This document shows, piece after piece, positions 12,001 through 23,336 of a DNA stretch of 64,000 bases. This DNA is from Eunapius fragilis (taxonomy: Eukaryota; Porifera; Demospongiae; Spongillida; Spongillidae): assembly GCA_963681505.1 (NCBI GenBank), contig OY811993.1:3675779-3739778 (forward strand). Reading direction: 5' to 3'. The notes below the pieces were generated by a model, which worked only from the letters and a program-made list of their open reading frames with translations, had not been told where the DNA came from and searched no databases. The position numbers and the translations under genes are program-made. Every line of letters starts with the position of its first letter. The stretch's first letter is position 1.

Positions 12001-12610
12001 CTTGGTTAAATTATTGTAATAAATACTATTGGAAAATTATTGATAGATGCGCGTATATCGGGTACACGATCCGCTATGATTTTTATGGCGTTCAGATCAG
12101 TGGTGACGTGTCCTGGGCACTGCAGTTTGGCCTTATATTTACCAAATGCTAGGCCTACTTCCTTTGACCCCACGAACGGGTCGGTTCTGTGGAGCGATAT
12201 CGTTTACATAAGTCCATCGTGACATCTTTACTATTAACTGGGATAGGCGCTTTCCCTTTCGCTGCCAGCCATTTCTTCCACGCTTGGCCTCCAAGAAATA
12301 AGAGGTTTACTAACTAGCGTTCGTACGTACGTGAAAACAAATTAACTACTTAGGGGCGCAGTTCGGTAAAGGGTATTATCAACTGTGGTTATAGGCTGCG
12401 GTTATTCTGACCCCCCCCCCCCCCCCCCCCCCCGTTCCAATAAGGCCAACCTGTTCTAATATGGCAGTTTACCTTAGGTATCAGAGATATTTTGGTACCT
12501 GTAAGAACCGGAAAGCGACGTTAAATCGACAGCTATGGTATGCATTACACGAATAAATCGATTCATTGTTTGGCCTACTGAAAGTAATCATACTGTGATC
12601 CAGATAATCA
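9100..12610. other. Mostly unassigned DNA with faint coding relics
   Basis: No intact gene is seen. At about 10720-10850 a plus-strand stretch reads as an acidic, serine-rich segment (SDEDIDHSDRENIDLSGSNS) like the amino end of many transposases, followed after a stop by PEYENPNDTSGLKWGRDHYT; neither is enough to name a gene. An 18 bp poly-G tract lies at 11454-11471 and a 23 bp poly-C tract at 12411-12433. Blocks beside them (GCCAAATTAGAACAGG near 11482 and, reversed, CCTGTTCTAATATGGC near 12450) form a loose inverted pair. Confidence 0.4.
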
Positions 12611-12716
12611 CTACCCTCATAATATGCAGTGGATCCTAAGCAAGCCATTGGATTTTATCTTTAACACACACTACCCAGCTGTTAACTGTATTTTAAATGG
12701 GATGAATGCTGCCACT

Positions 12717-13510
12717 TGGTCAAAACCAGTGATCTACAGAGATAGTGTGAGTACTCCAAAGTACTGCTGGTGTAGCCTCACATTTGGATGCACTTTGCCT
12801 GCCCATACAGGCACACCATGTGTGCATACATCCAATGGAACCAAGATGACCGAATATCTTCATCCAGGAAGGGGTGCGGTCAAACCCAAAGTCACGCAGA
12901 GATAGTGTGAGCACTCCAGAGTATTGCTGGTGTATAGCCTCACATGTGTATCTATGCATGTTGAATATCCACTACAGCCTTGCCCTCACCTTTCATAGGA
13001 ATGGCACATATTTGTGGGAAGGGGTGAAAGCAATAACAAAGAGGTGTTGTTACTGCCTTGTTGCTAAATAGTTGTATTGTTGGAATGAACATATTTTAGT
13101 TTTATCTTACACCTTTTTTTGTTTATGAATTTGGGTTAGTGAATTATTTCTGTTGCGTACATTTGTAATCTGTTATGCAAGTACAAAACAAGTGAGCTGA
13201 ATGATATATTTTAATTCATGAAAAGGAAGCAACTGTTCTTGAAGTAGCACCCCTTCCTGATGAACTCACATGTATGGAGAAGGCATGCCTGCATTGGCAG
13301 GCAACGTGTATACAAATGTGAGGCTATACTGCAGCAGTACTCCGGAGTGCTCACACTATCTCTGTGGATCACTGGGCTTGACCACCCCCAAACTGGATGA
13401 AGATATTCGGCCATCTGGCTCCATTGGATGTATGCACACATGTGCGTGCCAGTATTGGCAGGCAACGTGCATACAAATGGGATGCTATACACCAGCAGTA
13501 CAGGGGTGGT
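12717..13510. repeat. 165 bp repeat units in opposite orientations
   Basis: Two plus-oriented units (12717-12960) and about two minus-oriented units (13226-13510) of the family seen at 3410-4045, separated by about 260 bp of unrelated sequence. Shared landmarks include CTGCTGGTGTA, CCAATGGAACCAAGATG and CATCCAGGAAGGGGTG. The opposed arrays could pair as a long imperfect hairpin. They end at the 36 bp poly-G tract. Confidence 0.75.
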
Positions 13511-13528
13511 AGCGGAACCGGGAGGGTA

Positions 13529-13564
<36 letters not shown>
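13529..13564 (+). repeat. 36 bp uninterrupted poly-G tract
   Basis: Thirty-six consecutive G followed by a short CGG repeat. It is the longest of nine poly-G/C runs of 18 bp or more in this window. The apparent glycine-rich and proline-rich reading frames over it are artefacts of the tract. The exact length may be affected by sequencing error. Confidence 0.85.
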
Positions 13565-14320
13565 CGGCGGCGGCGGTTTTTAGTCGTCATAGTAACGTCT
13601 ACGTCATCACGTTAAGCGTGTCCGTGTTTGCTTAAACTACAGAGAGAAAAGGCTACCACCACAATGCTACTCTCAGAGTTATAAACGTGATGAGCTGAAC
13701 AGCGATTCAGAACAGATTTTAGATGTACGTACTCCGTAATGTTTCCTTTCCAACTAAAATGGCTTTACCTTCGTTTTAGACGCATGTCCATATATCACAA
13801 CCTTTAGCGCGCGCGCACGATCAAGTACCAGGCTCCTCTCTGTAGTGTGGAATGCTATTGAAATCTAATTAACGTGACGTCACGCTAGCTCTCGATTCTG
13901 ATTTGAGCGCCAACATGCCGGCGCACCAGAATAACTTGTTGGCCAGACCCTCACAGCTGTTTGCGGCTGGACATTTAGTTTGATAATTAGAGCGTTACGG
14001 TATATGGTGTAGAAATCATGGCGGTTAGCCTCATTATCGACACCATATGTTCAACGATGTGCCTTACAAGATGCTTACATCTGGTGTTATTATAAACATT
14101 TGCAGTAGTACCAGCAATCATCTGGCTTCAAGACACACACCTGAAATGATAAATTACGCTTTCCAATTAATACACGCGCCACGTTTTCATAGGCATATGA
14201 GGTACGGCAAGATCGAATAGGTATGAAAGATGCGCGAATTGCATGTAGCTGCCAATTTTCCCACATATAAGTTTGACATACAGGCAATGTGAAAGCTTCA
14301 AGTAGTTGGTTTATGTCGTC
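13565..14320. other. Unassigned flank of the CACTA-type element
   Basis: No gene is recognised. The segment is relatively rich in CpG near 13800-13940. At about 13950 the block CAGCTGTTTGCGGCTGGACA faces the block GGGCCGCAAACAGCCGTGCC at about 17971, suggesting the degraded ends of an outer element that encloses 13.9-18.0 kb, but the match is short. Confidence 0.35.
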
Positions 14321-17300
14321 CACTAAGCGCGGCCGGCTGTTTTCGGCCTGAAAGGGTTGCCTGTTTTCTATGAATAATCATGACACGTACAATGGAGTAC
14401 CATTGCCAACACGTTCAGCTGCATTGCAAAGTGTGAAAAACGCATGTCTTATACGAGAGCAAGCAAAAAGGACACCATATACAAGTATTCAGGCCTTGCA
14501 TGGTGTGGCATTTCACTCTGAGGAGGATGGAGCCATGTATCCCCAAAGCCCAGCTAATAGTGTAGCTCCTGCAACCACTGAACTTGATGACTTCAAATGC
14601 TAGTATCAGATGGTTGTCTTACTTCATTAATAGCTACAACATTAGAGTAAGATGTTATTGCATATTAATTGTTATTGACCAGTAATTATGATGCTAAGCT
14701 TATACACGGGTTTTGTAACACTTCATGTCCACAACTGAAGGATGCTAGTGGAAAGCAGTGGTTCACCAGGCCAGCTAATTTTTTTTTTAGTTTTTCATAA
14801 ACAAATAAATCCAAATACAATAATCCACATACTATACAAAAAAAAGTGTTACTGATAGATCATTAGACTGAGGATGGTATCTTACCCTCAACTGTGGCAA
14901 GGGTAAGGTCATGTTCGTAAATAGGGTGGCGATGTGATGACCTGCTTCCATGAATGCACAGAACAGCAGCACGAAGGGAAGCATAAGAGAGTCGAGTGCA
15001 CAGCCAGCTGAGAATACGGTGTGTCCTGCTAGATGGAAATCATGTCTGCCAAACGCCTGTAAAATGTTGAACACTCACAAGCGATTCCTCTTGTACTAAT
15101 AACCAGTGGTGTAAGACCCCATGCTCAACTTCTTTCACCCATTGACTATATTGTCGCTTTTTTTCCAATTCATGTCTGTGGTATATTGCTGGCAAGTCCA
15201 TGGAACGGTAGCTTGGAGCATTAGGGTGGAAAACCCTTACATCAATGTAAGCATACTGGCAAAAACCCCTGGCACGTGAGTCGAGACGTGAATTCTCATC
15301 AGTGTTGGCAGATTTGTGGTGAGAGCCTTCACCATTCAGTGGTTGTAAGTGAGGTTCAATGGCAACATTATGGCATACTTCTGATAACAAGGAAGCAGTG
15401 AGTACTTGATCCCATTATGGCGTATTGTTGGAAAGCCGCTCAATTTGCACGCCATTGCATGGTCAGCAGAGAATGACATATCACAGGTACAAGATGATGA
15501 CACATTTGGGAGACTCCAGCCATACCTCAAACAAAGTGCATCTCGAAATTCACCCTCATGCAGAGCGAAACCAAACTCGTCCAAAGGAAGTACACATAAC
15601 CATGAGGATGCACCTTTTTCCCTACTAAGATCAACCAGTCATTGCTGCTTAGCAGACAGCTTGTCATATATGCAATCAGCAAGGGCATTTTGTAGTTTTT
15701 TATTTTCTGAGTGAATAGATTTTCTTGTTTCAGATAATGTGGCAACAGCAGAGGGAAGTTTGTCCTCTTGTGAAATGATTAGTGCAACCAGCGGAGATGT
15801 TAGTTGTTAAAACATTGAGAAGAGCATGTCGTAGGATTAAAAATCCCCATCCCACCAAGTCTAACTGGCAAAGCAAGCAACTCTCTCTCTAGTTTTGTTA
15901 ATTAAGGGTGTGCTATTAAGCCTTAAAAGTACAATAGCACTATTTCACACCCCAACATTTAATGCTCTTGTCAATCTGCACAATGCACTCACATACATCG
16001 TGCAGGTGACAAACTTTTATGTCAATTCTACAGTATTTGTTGTGCCCTCTCTTTGCTTATAGATAGGTAAGCAGCCTCTGGAGCTGCATCAAGCAAATGT
16101 ATTTGCAGTTGTATAATACATCCCTATTGTTATGACACAGCACAATTACCCCCTAGATACCTAGCTTGGTATTAAACATTGTAGCAGAATGAATGTTCCA
16201 GGGACATCAGGGCTTGAATCAGTTACAGATGTTCTGATATGTGTATGGCATCTGAGACCCTAGATGTTTTGCATTATCGACAATGGCACAAACCTAGTCA
16301 AAGAATAGCGTGACTCTTCCTTACATGCATGTCTGTGAGGGAATATCCACAAGCCTTAGCAACCACATCAGTCAGCATGACAACACTGTAATCAAGGTCT
16401 CCAGAGTGATCCTTGTGCATAACTTAGGGACTAATTACCTGAGAATTAAAATCGATTAAGTGATCAGTGATCAAAATAGGAAGCATTCATTGGAGTGCTT
16501 AACAAGAAAACCACAGCTAGCCTAGCAATCACTTGGCATTAGCTGCGCAACACCCATAAAAATCAACTACAAAAAAAAATCTAAAACAACTTTGCTCTTA
16601 CTTATACATACATGCATGTAAATGGCACATAAGGCTTCTACTACAAAACTATATCTCCAGGGAGAGGTCAGAGGCTAGGATCTCAAAGGGGGTTGAGATC
16701 AGATAGCTCACCATTTTTACTGCCATTTCTCTGGCAGAAAGAAGATACAAGAAGACACCTTTATATGTTTCACATTGATGGAAAAGCTGCTGGGTGCATG
16801 GACAGCTTAAATAAGATGATATTTATATATCAACTCGCTGTACATAGTTTACAGGCTCATCTTGCATGACAACTAAATCCCCAGTGACAAAGTATGGTAT
16901 GGATCAAGCTTGGAGTGATGCAAGGGTGGAGAGGCACAATAATGTCATTGTGTACTATGCATTGCAAGTGTAAAGGTTTCTGCTTGATCTTTATCAGGCA
17001 CTGAATCAGGCACTATGTACCCCAAAGCATTGGAGTATCAAAACACCATGCATTTCCATCATTAAAGTTGTCAACGACCTACCAGGTTTCACACCTGACA
17101 TCCTGAAACATCAATAAATTTTATGCACTCACTGTAAACGTTAGTTATCGAATTATACATCTGATTCAACAGCATTGAATCTTACTGCCTTAACAACATC
17201 AGCTGAGCATTGAATGCCAGTATAAATGCTACATGACTTTATAACCTTTAGCTCTTAATGCCATTGACCTAGTTAACATCATCTTCATCACATGCACTAG

Positions 17301-17630
17301 GTTTGTGGAAAAGTGGCAGGATTCAGTCAGTCTTCTTCTGGCTTGCAGAACAATTAAGGAGTCAAATCCACCTATGCATACCATGCATCATTGCACAGAA
17401 TAGCATATGCTTATGTATAAGAGATGCAGTTGCAGAACTACAATGCAGTATGTGATGGAGCACCTTATCAACATCGTGTCATAAGATGTGGCAGCAATAC
17501 CACAATCAACGAAGATTGAACTTTCAGGACTATACCTATCGTTATGCTTGACACGGCATTAAAAACTCTTGTAAAATCAGCGATATTTGATGATCTGTAG
17601 CGCCACCATTTCAGCCGGCCGCACTTAGTC
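14321..17630. mobile_element. CACTA-type element (3.3 kb), decayed
   Basis: The left end CACTAAGCGCGGCCGGCTG (14321-14339) is answered by its inverted copy at 17612-17630, GACTAAGTGCGGCCGGCTG when read outward-in, differing at two positions. A CACTA start is the hallmark of the EnSpm superfamily (known for the family). No matching 3 bp target duplication is seen. Inside are a 78-codon plus-strand open frame of unknown meaning at 14370-14603, an old retroelement piece on the minus strand at 14832-15900, and 16000-17600 in which I recognise nothing. Confidence 0.55.
14832..15900 (-). mobile_element. Old retroelement 3' portion
   Basis: Read on the minus strand from about 15900 down, the pieces follow the order of a reverse-transcriptase element tail known to me from sponges: a LGGMGI-type segment near 15850, then FGFALHEGEFRDALCLRYGW, then a CxC...HxxxxC finger followed by GFPTIRHN, then a DVRVFHPNAPSYR segment. 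The finger-like tail resembles the CCHC region of non-LTR elements, but the class is not certain. The copy is broken in several places and clearly ancient. Bases 14869-15080 reappear at 47636-47850, so part of it belongs to a dispersed repeat. Confidence 0.55.
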
Positions 17631-18234
17631 TATACGCCATCTAGGTAGTCTTAACCCTCCGCTACATAATCACGCTTAGCTTTTTCCTAGGAAAATTGGC
17701 AGTGGTCCGCTGTTCAGTTCTTTGTGGAGGATATCCGATTGAGGTACTTGGCTTGTGAGCGCTATAACTAGCGGGCGTTACAAAGTTGTGGCACAAAATT
17801 TATATGATGGATAGATAAATGGTATGTCTGTACTAAAATGGCTGTTACATGTCGGTGCAACAAGTACAGTCCTTATATAGCTCGAAAATACAAAGTGCTT
17901 GGTTAGGTCATGATGCATGATGTCATCGTTTCAATATTTCGGGGCGTAGGTCTTATTGTCCAACATTGAATGGGCCGCAAACAGCCGTGCCCTATGATCA
18001 TCGTTACGTACGTTTTGGTCTGGGTACGAGACTAGGCAGGTCCTGGACCAATCTTAATACCGGGCTTTAAAATATTTTTTTCTAAAATGTATTTTCAGCC
18101 TAAGCAGGTCTATGTATGTTACTGTTTATGTACAAACATGTAAAGACGAGGGGAAAAGGCCTGCCGTATCGAAAATTATTAAAACATATTAATAATCATG
18201 GCCACGCCCAAGCCGGACCAATACCTAATTGCTT

Positions 18235-18350
18235 CCGCCACCCCTGCAGTACTCTGAAGTACTCAAACTACCTGGTGCGGATCACTGGGTTTGACCACAC
18301 CCCTTCCTGGATGAAGATATTCGGCCATCTTGGCTCCATTGGATGTATGT
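18235..18350 (-). repeat. Partial 165 bp family repeat
   Basis: A single reversed, partial unit: CAGTACTCTGAAGTACTC, then GGGTTTGACCACACCCCTTC, then GAAGATATTCGGCCATCTTG and GGCTCCATTGGATGTATG, all matching the family at 3410-4045. It ends about 85 bp upstream of the calmodulin-like open frame. Confidence 0.75.
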
Positions 18351-18436
18351 TACATAAGCAATTCACGTGGGCATTAGAAAGTCTACGTGAAAGGCTAGTA
18401 TAACGCGATTGTTTTAAAACAAATTTTAAAACACAC

Positions 18437-18867
18437 ATGTCGGAATTTTCTCCCGAGCAGTTAGCAAAACTCCGCGAGCACTTCAGGCGGTACGACGCGA
18501 ACGGAGATGGGACTATATCCGGTAAGGAGCTAGTCCCACTGATGCACGACCTCAGCCTCAGCACGAACGCGCATAAAGTGAAAGCATTTTTGCGATCAGT
18601 GGATTCCGACAACAGCGGATTCATCGACTTCGAATAATTCGCTGCTCTGATTTTTTAGAAGCTACCAAGAACATGTTCCAAAGTTTTAATAATGATGGAG
18701 ACGGCTACATCACTGCCGATGACCTTCGCAAGTGTATGAGGGAGTTTAACGAAAATGTAACGGACGATGAATTGGCAAAATTTGTGGTTGCTGCAGACAA
18801 TGATGGAGACGGACGGGTAAGTTATGAAGAATTTGTACAAGTGATGAACAAATTGAATTTGTTTTGA
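18437..18867 (+). pseudogene. Calmodulin-like EF-hand gene, broken
   Basis: An intronless calmodulin-like coding sequence with four EF-hands, which in an intact protein would bind calcium and target proteins. Hand 1 has loop DANGDGTISGKE and hand 2 DSDNSGFIDFE, where a TAA replaces the twelfth, glutamate, position. A second stop and a one-base frame change follow near 18655. Coding then resumes in another frame with hand 3 (NNDGDGYITADD, with N in place of the usual first D) and hand 4 (DNDGDGRVSYEE), ending at 18867. Total length would be about 143 codons, close to calmodulin (149). Calmodulin genes usually have introns, so a retrocopy is likely, though no poly-A tail is visible. Recoding or sequencing error cannot be excluded. 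Confidence 0.8.
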
Positions 18868-18950
18868 AACCGATGAAATGAACAATTGATCAGTTTTACG
18901 TGTCATGTATTCTGCGTGTAATTTCAGACAATATCAGTTTAAACCGCATG

Positions 18951-19228
18951 CAAGGCCGGTACGGAGCACCAATGCCAGAGATATGATCTCTGCCAATGCC
19001 AATGGAAGTCCGTTAATGCCATATAGTTACATCATAGATATTAAAATATCTATGGTTAAAAACAGGGTTTCCGCCAGCGCCTGCATTTGGGGGCATATTC
19101 CCACAATTGAAAAAGTGGGATGCCTTACAATTGGTATTACGGATAGGATTTTCCCTTACTTTCTATGTATGGTAAGGGTGTTTGCTATTTTTGTTCTACC
19201 CACAAACCCCTCCTTCAAACAGTATATA
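18951..19228 (+). repeat. Dispersed repeat, copy 2 (uninterrupted)
   Basis: This matches 1-85 plus 1295-1490 without the 1.2 kb insert, about 80-90% identical by eye. A further conserved block, AATCACGTTATTAATTAAAG near 19570, reappears at about 61908, so the repeat may extend to about 19640. The open frames 18905-19321 and 19334-19648 over it have no recognisable product and are not supported as genes. Confidence 0.7.
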
Positions 19229-19849
19229 AAGGTTGCATGTAGGTTTCCAAAGCCGGCATATTTTAAAAACAGCATTTGTATTACTGATGAGTTTAGAGGA
19301 GGCTTCTACATCAGCGAGTAAAAAGAAAAAATAGTGGGCCTAAGGTTGGCTACTGTCCAGATGGAAGCAGCAGTATTCGTGGTAGTCCCAGTAGAACAGG
19401 AGGATGGTTCTGTAATAGGCCAGGGCTTCTTTGTGAGCTATGCCGACTGCAAAACGCCACCGAAGTGGAACAAAGCAAGTCGCCTTGTGTATGGACAACT
19501 GTACCCTGCACTTCTCTTAGTTACCGTATTTGACCCAAACCAACCATTAAGGTTATTCCTCAGTTTATTAATCACGTTATTAATTAAAGTTGTCGTATAT
19601 TATTGTGTCAAATTAGTTTATTGCAAGCTGCTTGATTTTATCTTTTGAACTGTTAGAGATAATCGAATTATAATGTGGTTCGTATTTGACTAAATGTGGT
19701 TATTGTACATTCATAAGTTCATTAAGATTGATAACTTCAATCCTAAGGTATTTTGCTTCAAACACTGTCAGTTCATTCTTAGACACCCAGCTGTATACAG
19801 AGGTTCTGTTATTCACTATCACTGTTACCTCACTTTAGTCCTTTCCCGG

Positions 19850-20060
19850 GTGAAAAGTGATGCGTCATTACGCGACACTTCGCGTGCAAATGATTGCGTA
19901 ATGCCGCGTCGCGCAATTGTAGAGTCGCGTAAAATACGCGCGCAATTATGGCCCAACTGTCCGCATAAAGACGCCGACGCGTCGCCGCGTCGTCATAAGT
20001 GGTGACACATCGCGTAGATTCGTGTAGCATTCGGCATTGTAGTGTCGCGTAGATTCGAGC
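19850..20060. repeat. Subterminal CGCGTA/TACGCG array
   Basis: About 210 bp with at least ten CGCG-centred sites, including two copies of TGTCGCGTAGATTCG and repeated ATTGTAG/CGCGTAAAA blocks in both orientations. It is strikingly CpG-rich against an AT-rich background. Such arrays in CACTA elements bind the element's own DNA-binding protein (established for En/Spm TNPA). It stops right before the BEN-domain exon. Confidence 0.65.
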
Positions 20061-20089
20061 ATAGTTCTACGTCTTATTGCATGCTGTTG

Positions 20090-22905
20090 TCATATGAGCG
20101 TATTTTGTTTAAACATTCTTTTCACACTTGCAGGCATACATACAAAGCGGAACAAATGGGTCTCATGCAATTGGTTCTGCGTTGGAGCTATCATCATTTC
20201 CAGCACTTTCAGGGGAAGCATCTCTTGCTTTCCTAACTTTTTATTCGCCGCCCTGTGGTGGCGACATTTGGCATTCATGTTTGTCTGGATGATTGATTTC
20301 CATCGTTTTGACTCCTCAGATGGCTCACACGGATACAAGTATTTCATGTGTACTACATTTGAAATGAGAGGCGGGGTTATGCATACGTTAGCGTAACTAG
20401 GAAGTAACTTACAGCGAATTTCTTTAATTCTTTTCTGGTCCAGAATGTCGTGTGTTGTTGATGGAGTACAGTTCCCAGACGCCATCTGCTCTGATGTAAA
20501 CAGAGCATTCAGTAAATTGATAGCCAACTTCGACGGTGTGCTGGATAGGCCCTCGGCTATTTTGACACGATCCTTTATACCACCAGGAAGCCACACTTTC
20601 TTCCCCTCATGAAATTGGACATGGGATCCCCCAACCAGATCCTAATAACAAAAATGTGGTAATTGCATGCATGTTTCCTGTTTCCCTACCATCATTGTCT
20701 TTTTCAGATACACTTTGCCGTTTCTGCACCTGAAGAAGGAAGGCAGAAATTCAATGTTACTTAATTTCACTAACAGCCAAACATACTTACGCATAACAGG
20801 TTCACACCTTTCTTCAGTGTTGCACTGCTGCCATGCTGGACCGTGGTATGCCTGCAGTTCCAGAACGGATAGTGCAAATACCTTTTGAATTTTAGATACA
20901 TCATGGAGTATACTCACATTAGAACGGTCAAGCTTAGAATCAATGGACTTGACATAATGCTCTATTCATGTCAGCTGTATTGAACATCCATTAGTTAACT
21001 TTACTATCTTACATGGTGTAAGTCAATTCAATGCACCTTTCGTATAATGCTTGACCGCTGTCTTGAGTCCCCCATGGCTGTTGACGGTGTTGCCGATGCG
21101 ATTGCAGAGCTCACTATATTAATAAGACAAAGTAACCTTCATACATATACATTTATTACCTCCTTGGATGTTGCTCACAGAATCTCTGCAAGGGCTGCTG
21201 TTGGTACTGGCTATTTCCCTGAGCTTGTATTTCCAAAATGAATCTCTTTAATATGTTGCACGTAACCACTTGCATGGCTTACCTTTGTCATGGTCTCCAA
21301 CAGCTGACTATTCATCCTTGAAAACTCTTTTGACATGCATGCTGGCTTTGTTACAGTTTTCTTGCCACACTATATTTCAATTGTAACTTATTGAACCTGA
21401 CAACACAAAACTTACTGGTGCTGCAACCTTGGCCTTCTTACGTGGTACTTGAGCAGCAGGTGAGTAGTGATCTGAGTAGATTATCTGATTACAGGTACAT
21501 TACTATGTACATGTGTACGACTTTAGTAACAGCTGCAAAGCTCTCCATGCACATACAAAGTAGCTGTTGCTCATGCTCAGCATGCACAAACATGAAGCTT
21601 TAAAACAAATGCAGCACTTTTTTCTTATGAACTCAGCTAAAGCATGCACTATTAAAACATGCACTATTAAAAACATGCACTATTAAAAAAACATGAAAAC
21701 ACCTTGCATGCATTGCCTCTATGCATGTTGCTCATAGACTCTCTACAAGGGCTGAGATGCGTATTTGTTGTTTCCCTAAGCTAATGAATACATTACACTG
21801 TGATAACATGCTAAATATATAGTACCGTTAAGTTTACCTCTGTCAAGCTCTCCGTTAGCTGTGTATTCACCTCGTTTGCCATGCTAGTTTTTTTGGTAAC
21901 AGTTTTCTAGACAAACGTATTTAATAGCAATTCACACAAATCTCACTCGACATGTTTACCGCCACTGCAACTTTGGCGGGGAACTGGAACAGCTGGGACG
22001 TGGTCTGGTTAGATGTTTAGATAAACATCAAAGGTATATACATGTATTGTATCGGCTAAACATACAATCCCTCCCCAGCATACAGCCTTGAAACCACAAG
22101 GGACATTGTTTACTTTTACGTCATCAGCCACTGCAGTTCGTATAGTCATCCGCTCCAGCTTTCCCACATTTGTACTTACACTCGCTGTATGTGTATCATA
22201 TAGGCAATAATCTCTGTGCGTTACCCTAAGCCAAACATTACTCAGTACACGGGAGCATCCCAGGGAAAGCATTAAAAGCTTTATATGACTTGCATGCAAG
22301 TTGTGAAAAAATAAACCACATACATGTGTACTGTCTGTAAAGCACTCATCAATGGTATGCATGATGTGACATGCACAATGGATTAAGCTATACTTCAAGT
22401 ACTTGTACTCATTTTATACTTAGCAAAAACTGTATAAAATAGAGCAGTGTTTTACCCACTGTGACAAATCATAATGACAAACTATCAAAACATTAAGTTG
22501 CATACCTTATATATCGGCATGAACTTCAGAATCCTCGCTGCCCATATCGTAAGTTTCTAATTCTGACTCTGACAACACTGACATTATTTTAGTACAGTAA
22601 AACTAATATGTGCACACAAACTTGTTCCTCTTCACATCCTTCATCGCCTTACGGCTTCCTTTAAAACATGCAGAAATGAGCATTACTTCATATTAAATTA
22701 ATGCAGCACCTAGACATACCGACAGCATCAATTTGCGCGGTGTATGTTTTCCTGTCTGCCCACTCTTCGATGCAACGATCACCGCTCTTCAGATCTCTGC
22801 CAGTGCCTTCCTGGTCAGCAGGAACTCTACACTTCGTTAACGGGACGACACTAGTGTTGTTGTCGGAGTCTATTGACACCAACGCATGTGTTGCTGCTAA
22901 TCGGG
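20090..22905 (-). CDS. BEN-domain protein gene, multi-exon
   Basis: Last exon 20641-20090 (minus) encodes GGIKDRVKIAEGLSSTPSKL, then AINLLNALFTSEQMASGN, then ILDQKRIKEIRCKL. This is the helical pattern of a BEN domain, a DNA- and chromatin-binding module. It opens after a TTATTAG acceptor with DLVGGSHVQFHEGKKVWLPG and ends in a basic tail of about 60 residues. Upstream exons are likely at about 20880-20790 (QAYHGPAWQQCNTEERC, donor GTAAGT), 22660-22625 (GSRKAMKDVKRNK) and 22900-22723 (VSIDSDNNTSVVPLTK then DRKTYTAQIDAVG, flanked by a TTAG acceptor and a GTATGT donor), the last resembling the small beta domain that precedes BEN in many proteins. The exact exon chain is not resolved and a stop occurs in one candidate exon near 22510. 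It could be a host gene, but the position inside a CACTA element suggests element cargo. Confidence 0.6.
21640..21690 (+). repeat. Short triplicated block in a BEN-gene intron
   Basis: Three near-identical 18-19 bp units of the form CATGCACTATTAAAA in tandem. It lies between candidate exons of the BEN-domain gene. No function is evident. Confidence 0.7.
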
Positions 22906-23223
22906 TAAGTAGTGAATTAAGGAATATATTGTACATTGACTATAAGACTTACAAGAAGTCCACAAGGCACTTAGCTTCCTATCCGTCATCATCATGCATG
23001 CGCATAATCAGTCCGCGTAAAATATTTGAATTCGAATACGATGCAGAAAAAGTAGTATCTCTCCGCAGAAAGGACGGTTCCTAGAAGAATGATGACTCGG
23101 TATACACCAAAGACTTTACCGCCCTTGTCAAAGGTATGGATAATATACCTATTATTGTGCGAAATTCTGATTGTAGAGGTAGGTACCATAAATAATGGTT
23201 TCTGTTATGCTGATTTTGCAGCA

Positions 23224-23336
23224 GGAATCCCAGTAACAAGGTATTTCATGTACAGAAGAGCCTACAGTGTACAGTCTCTTTTGGAATCCCAGTCACAAGA
23301 TATTTCATTCACAGAAGAGCCTACAGATGGTGAATC
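23224..23336 (+). repeat. Tandem duplication of a coding segment, about 60 bp
   Basis: The block GGAATCCCAGTCACAAGATA with AGAAGAGCCTACAG occurs twice in a row (about 23224-23268 and 23283-23327) with a few differences. The second copy contributes the acidic segment of the transposase; the first lies in the presumed intron. Confidence 0.7.

Noticed and set aside
13369-13615. Proline- or glycine-rich open frames
   Set aside because: They are produced by the 36 bp poly-G tract.
18905-19648. Two consecutive open frames of 138 and 104 codons after the calmodulin-like gene
   Set aside because: They cover a dispersed repeat whose other copy does not keep the frames, and no domain is visible.
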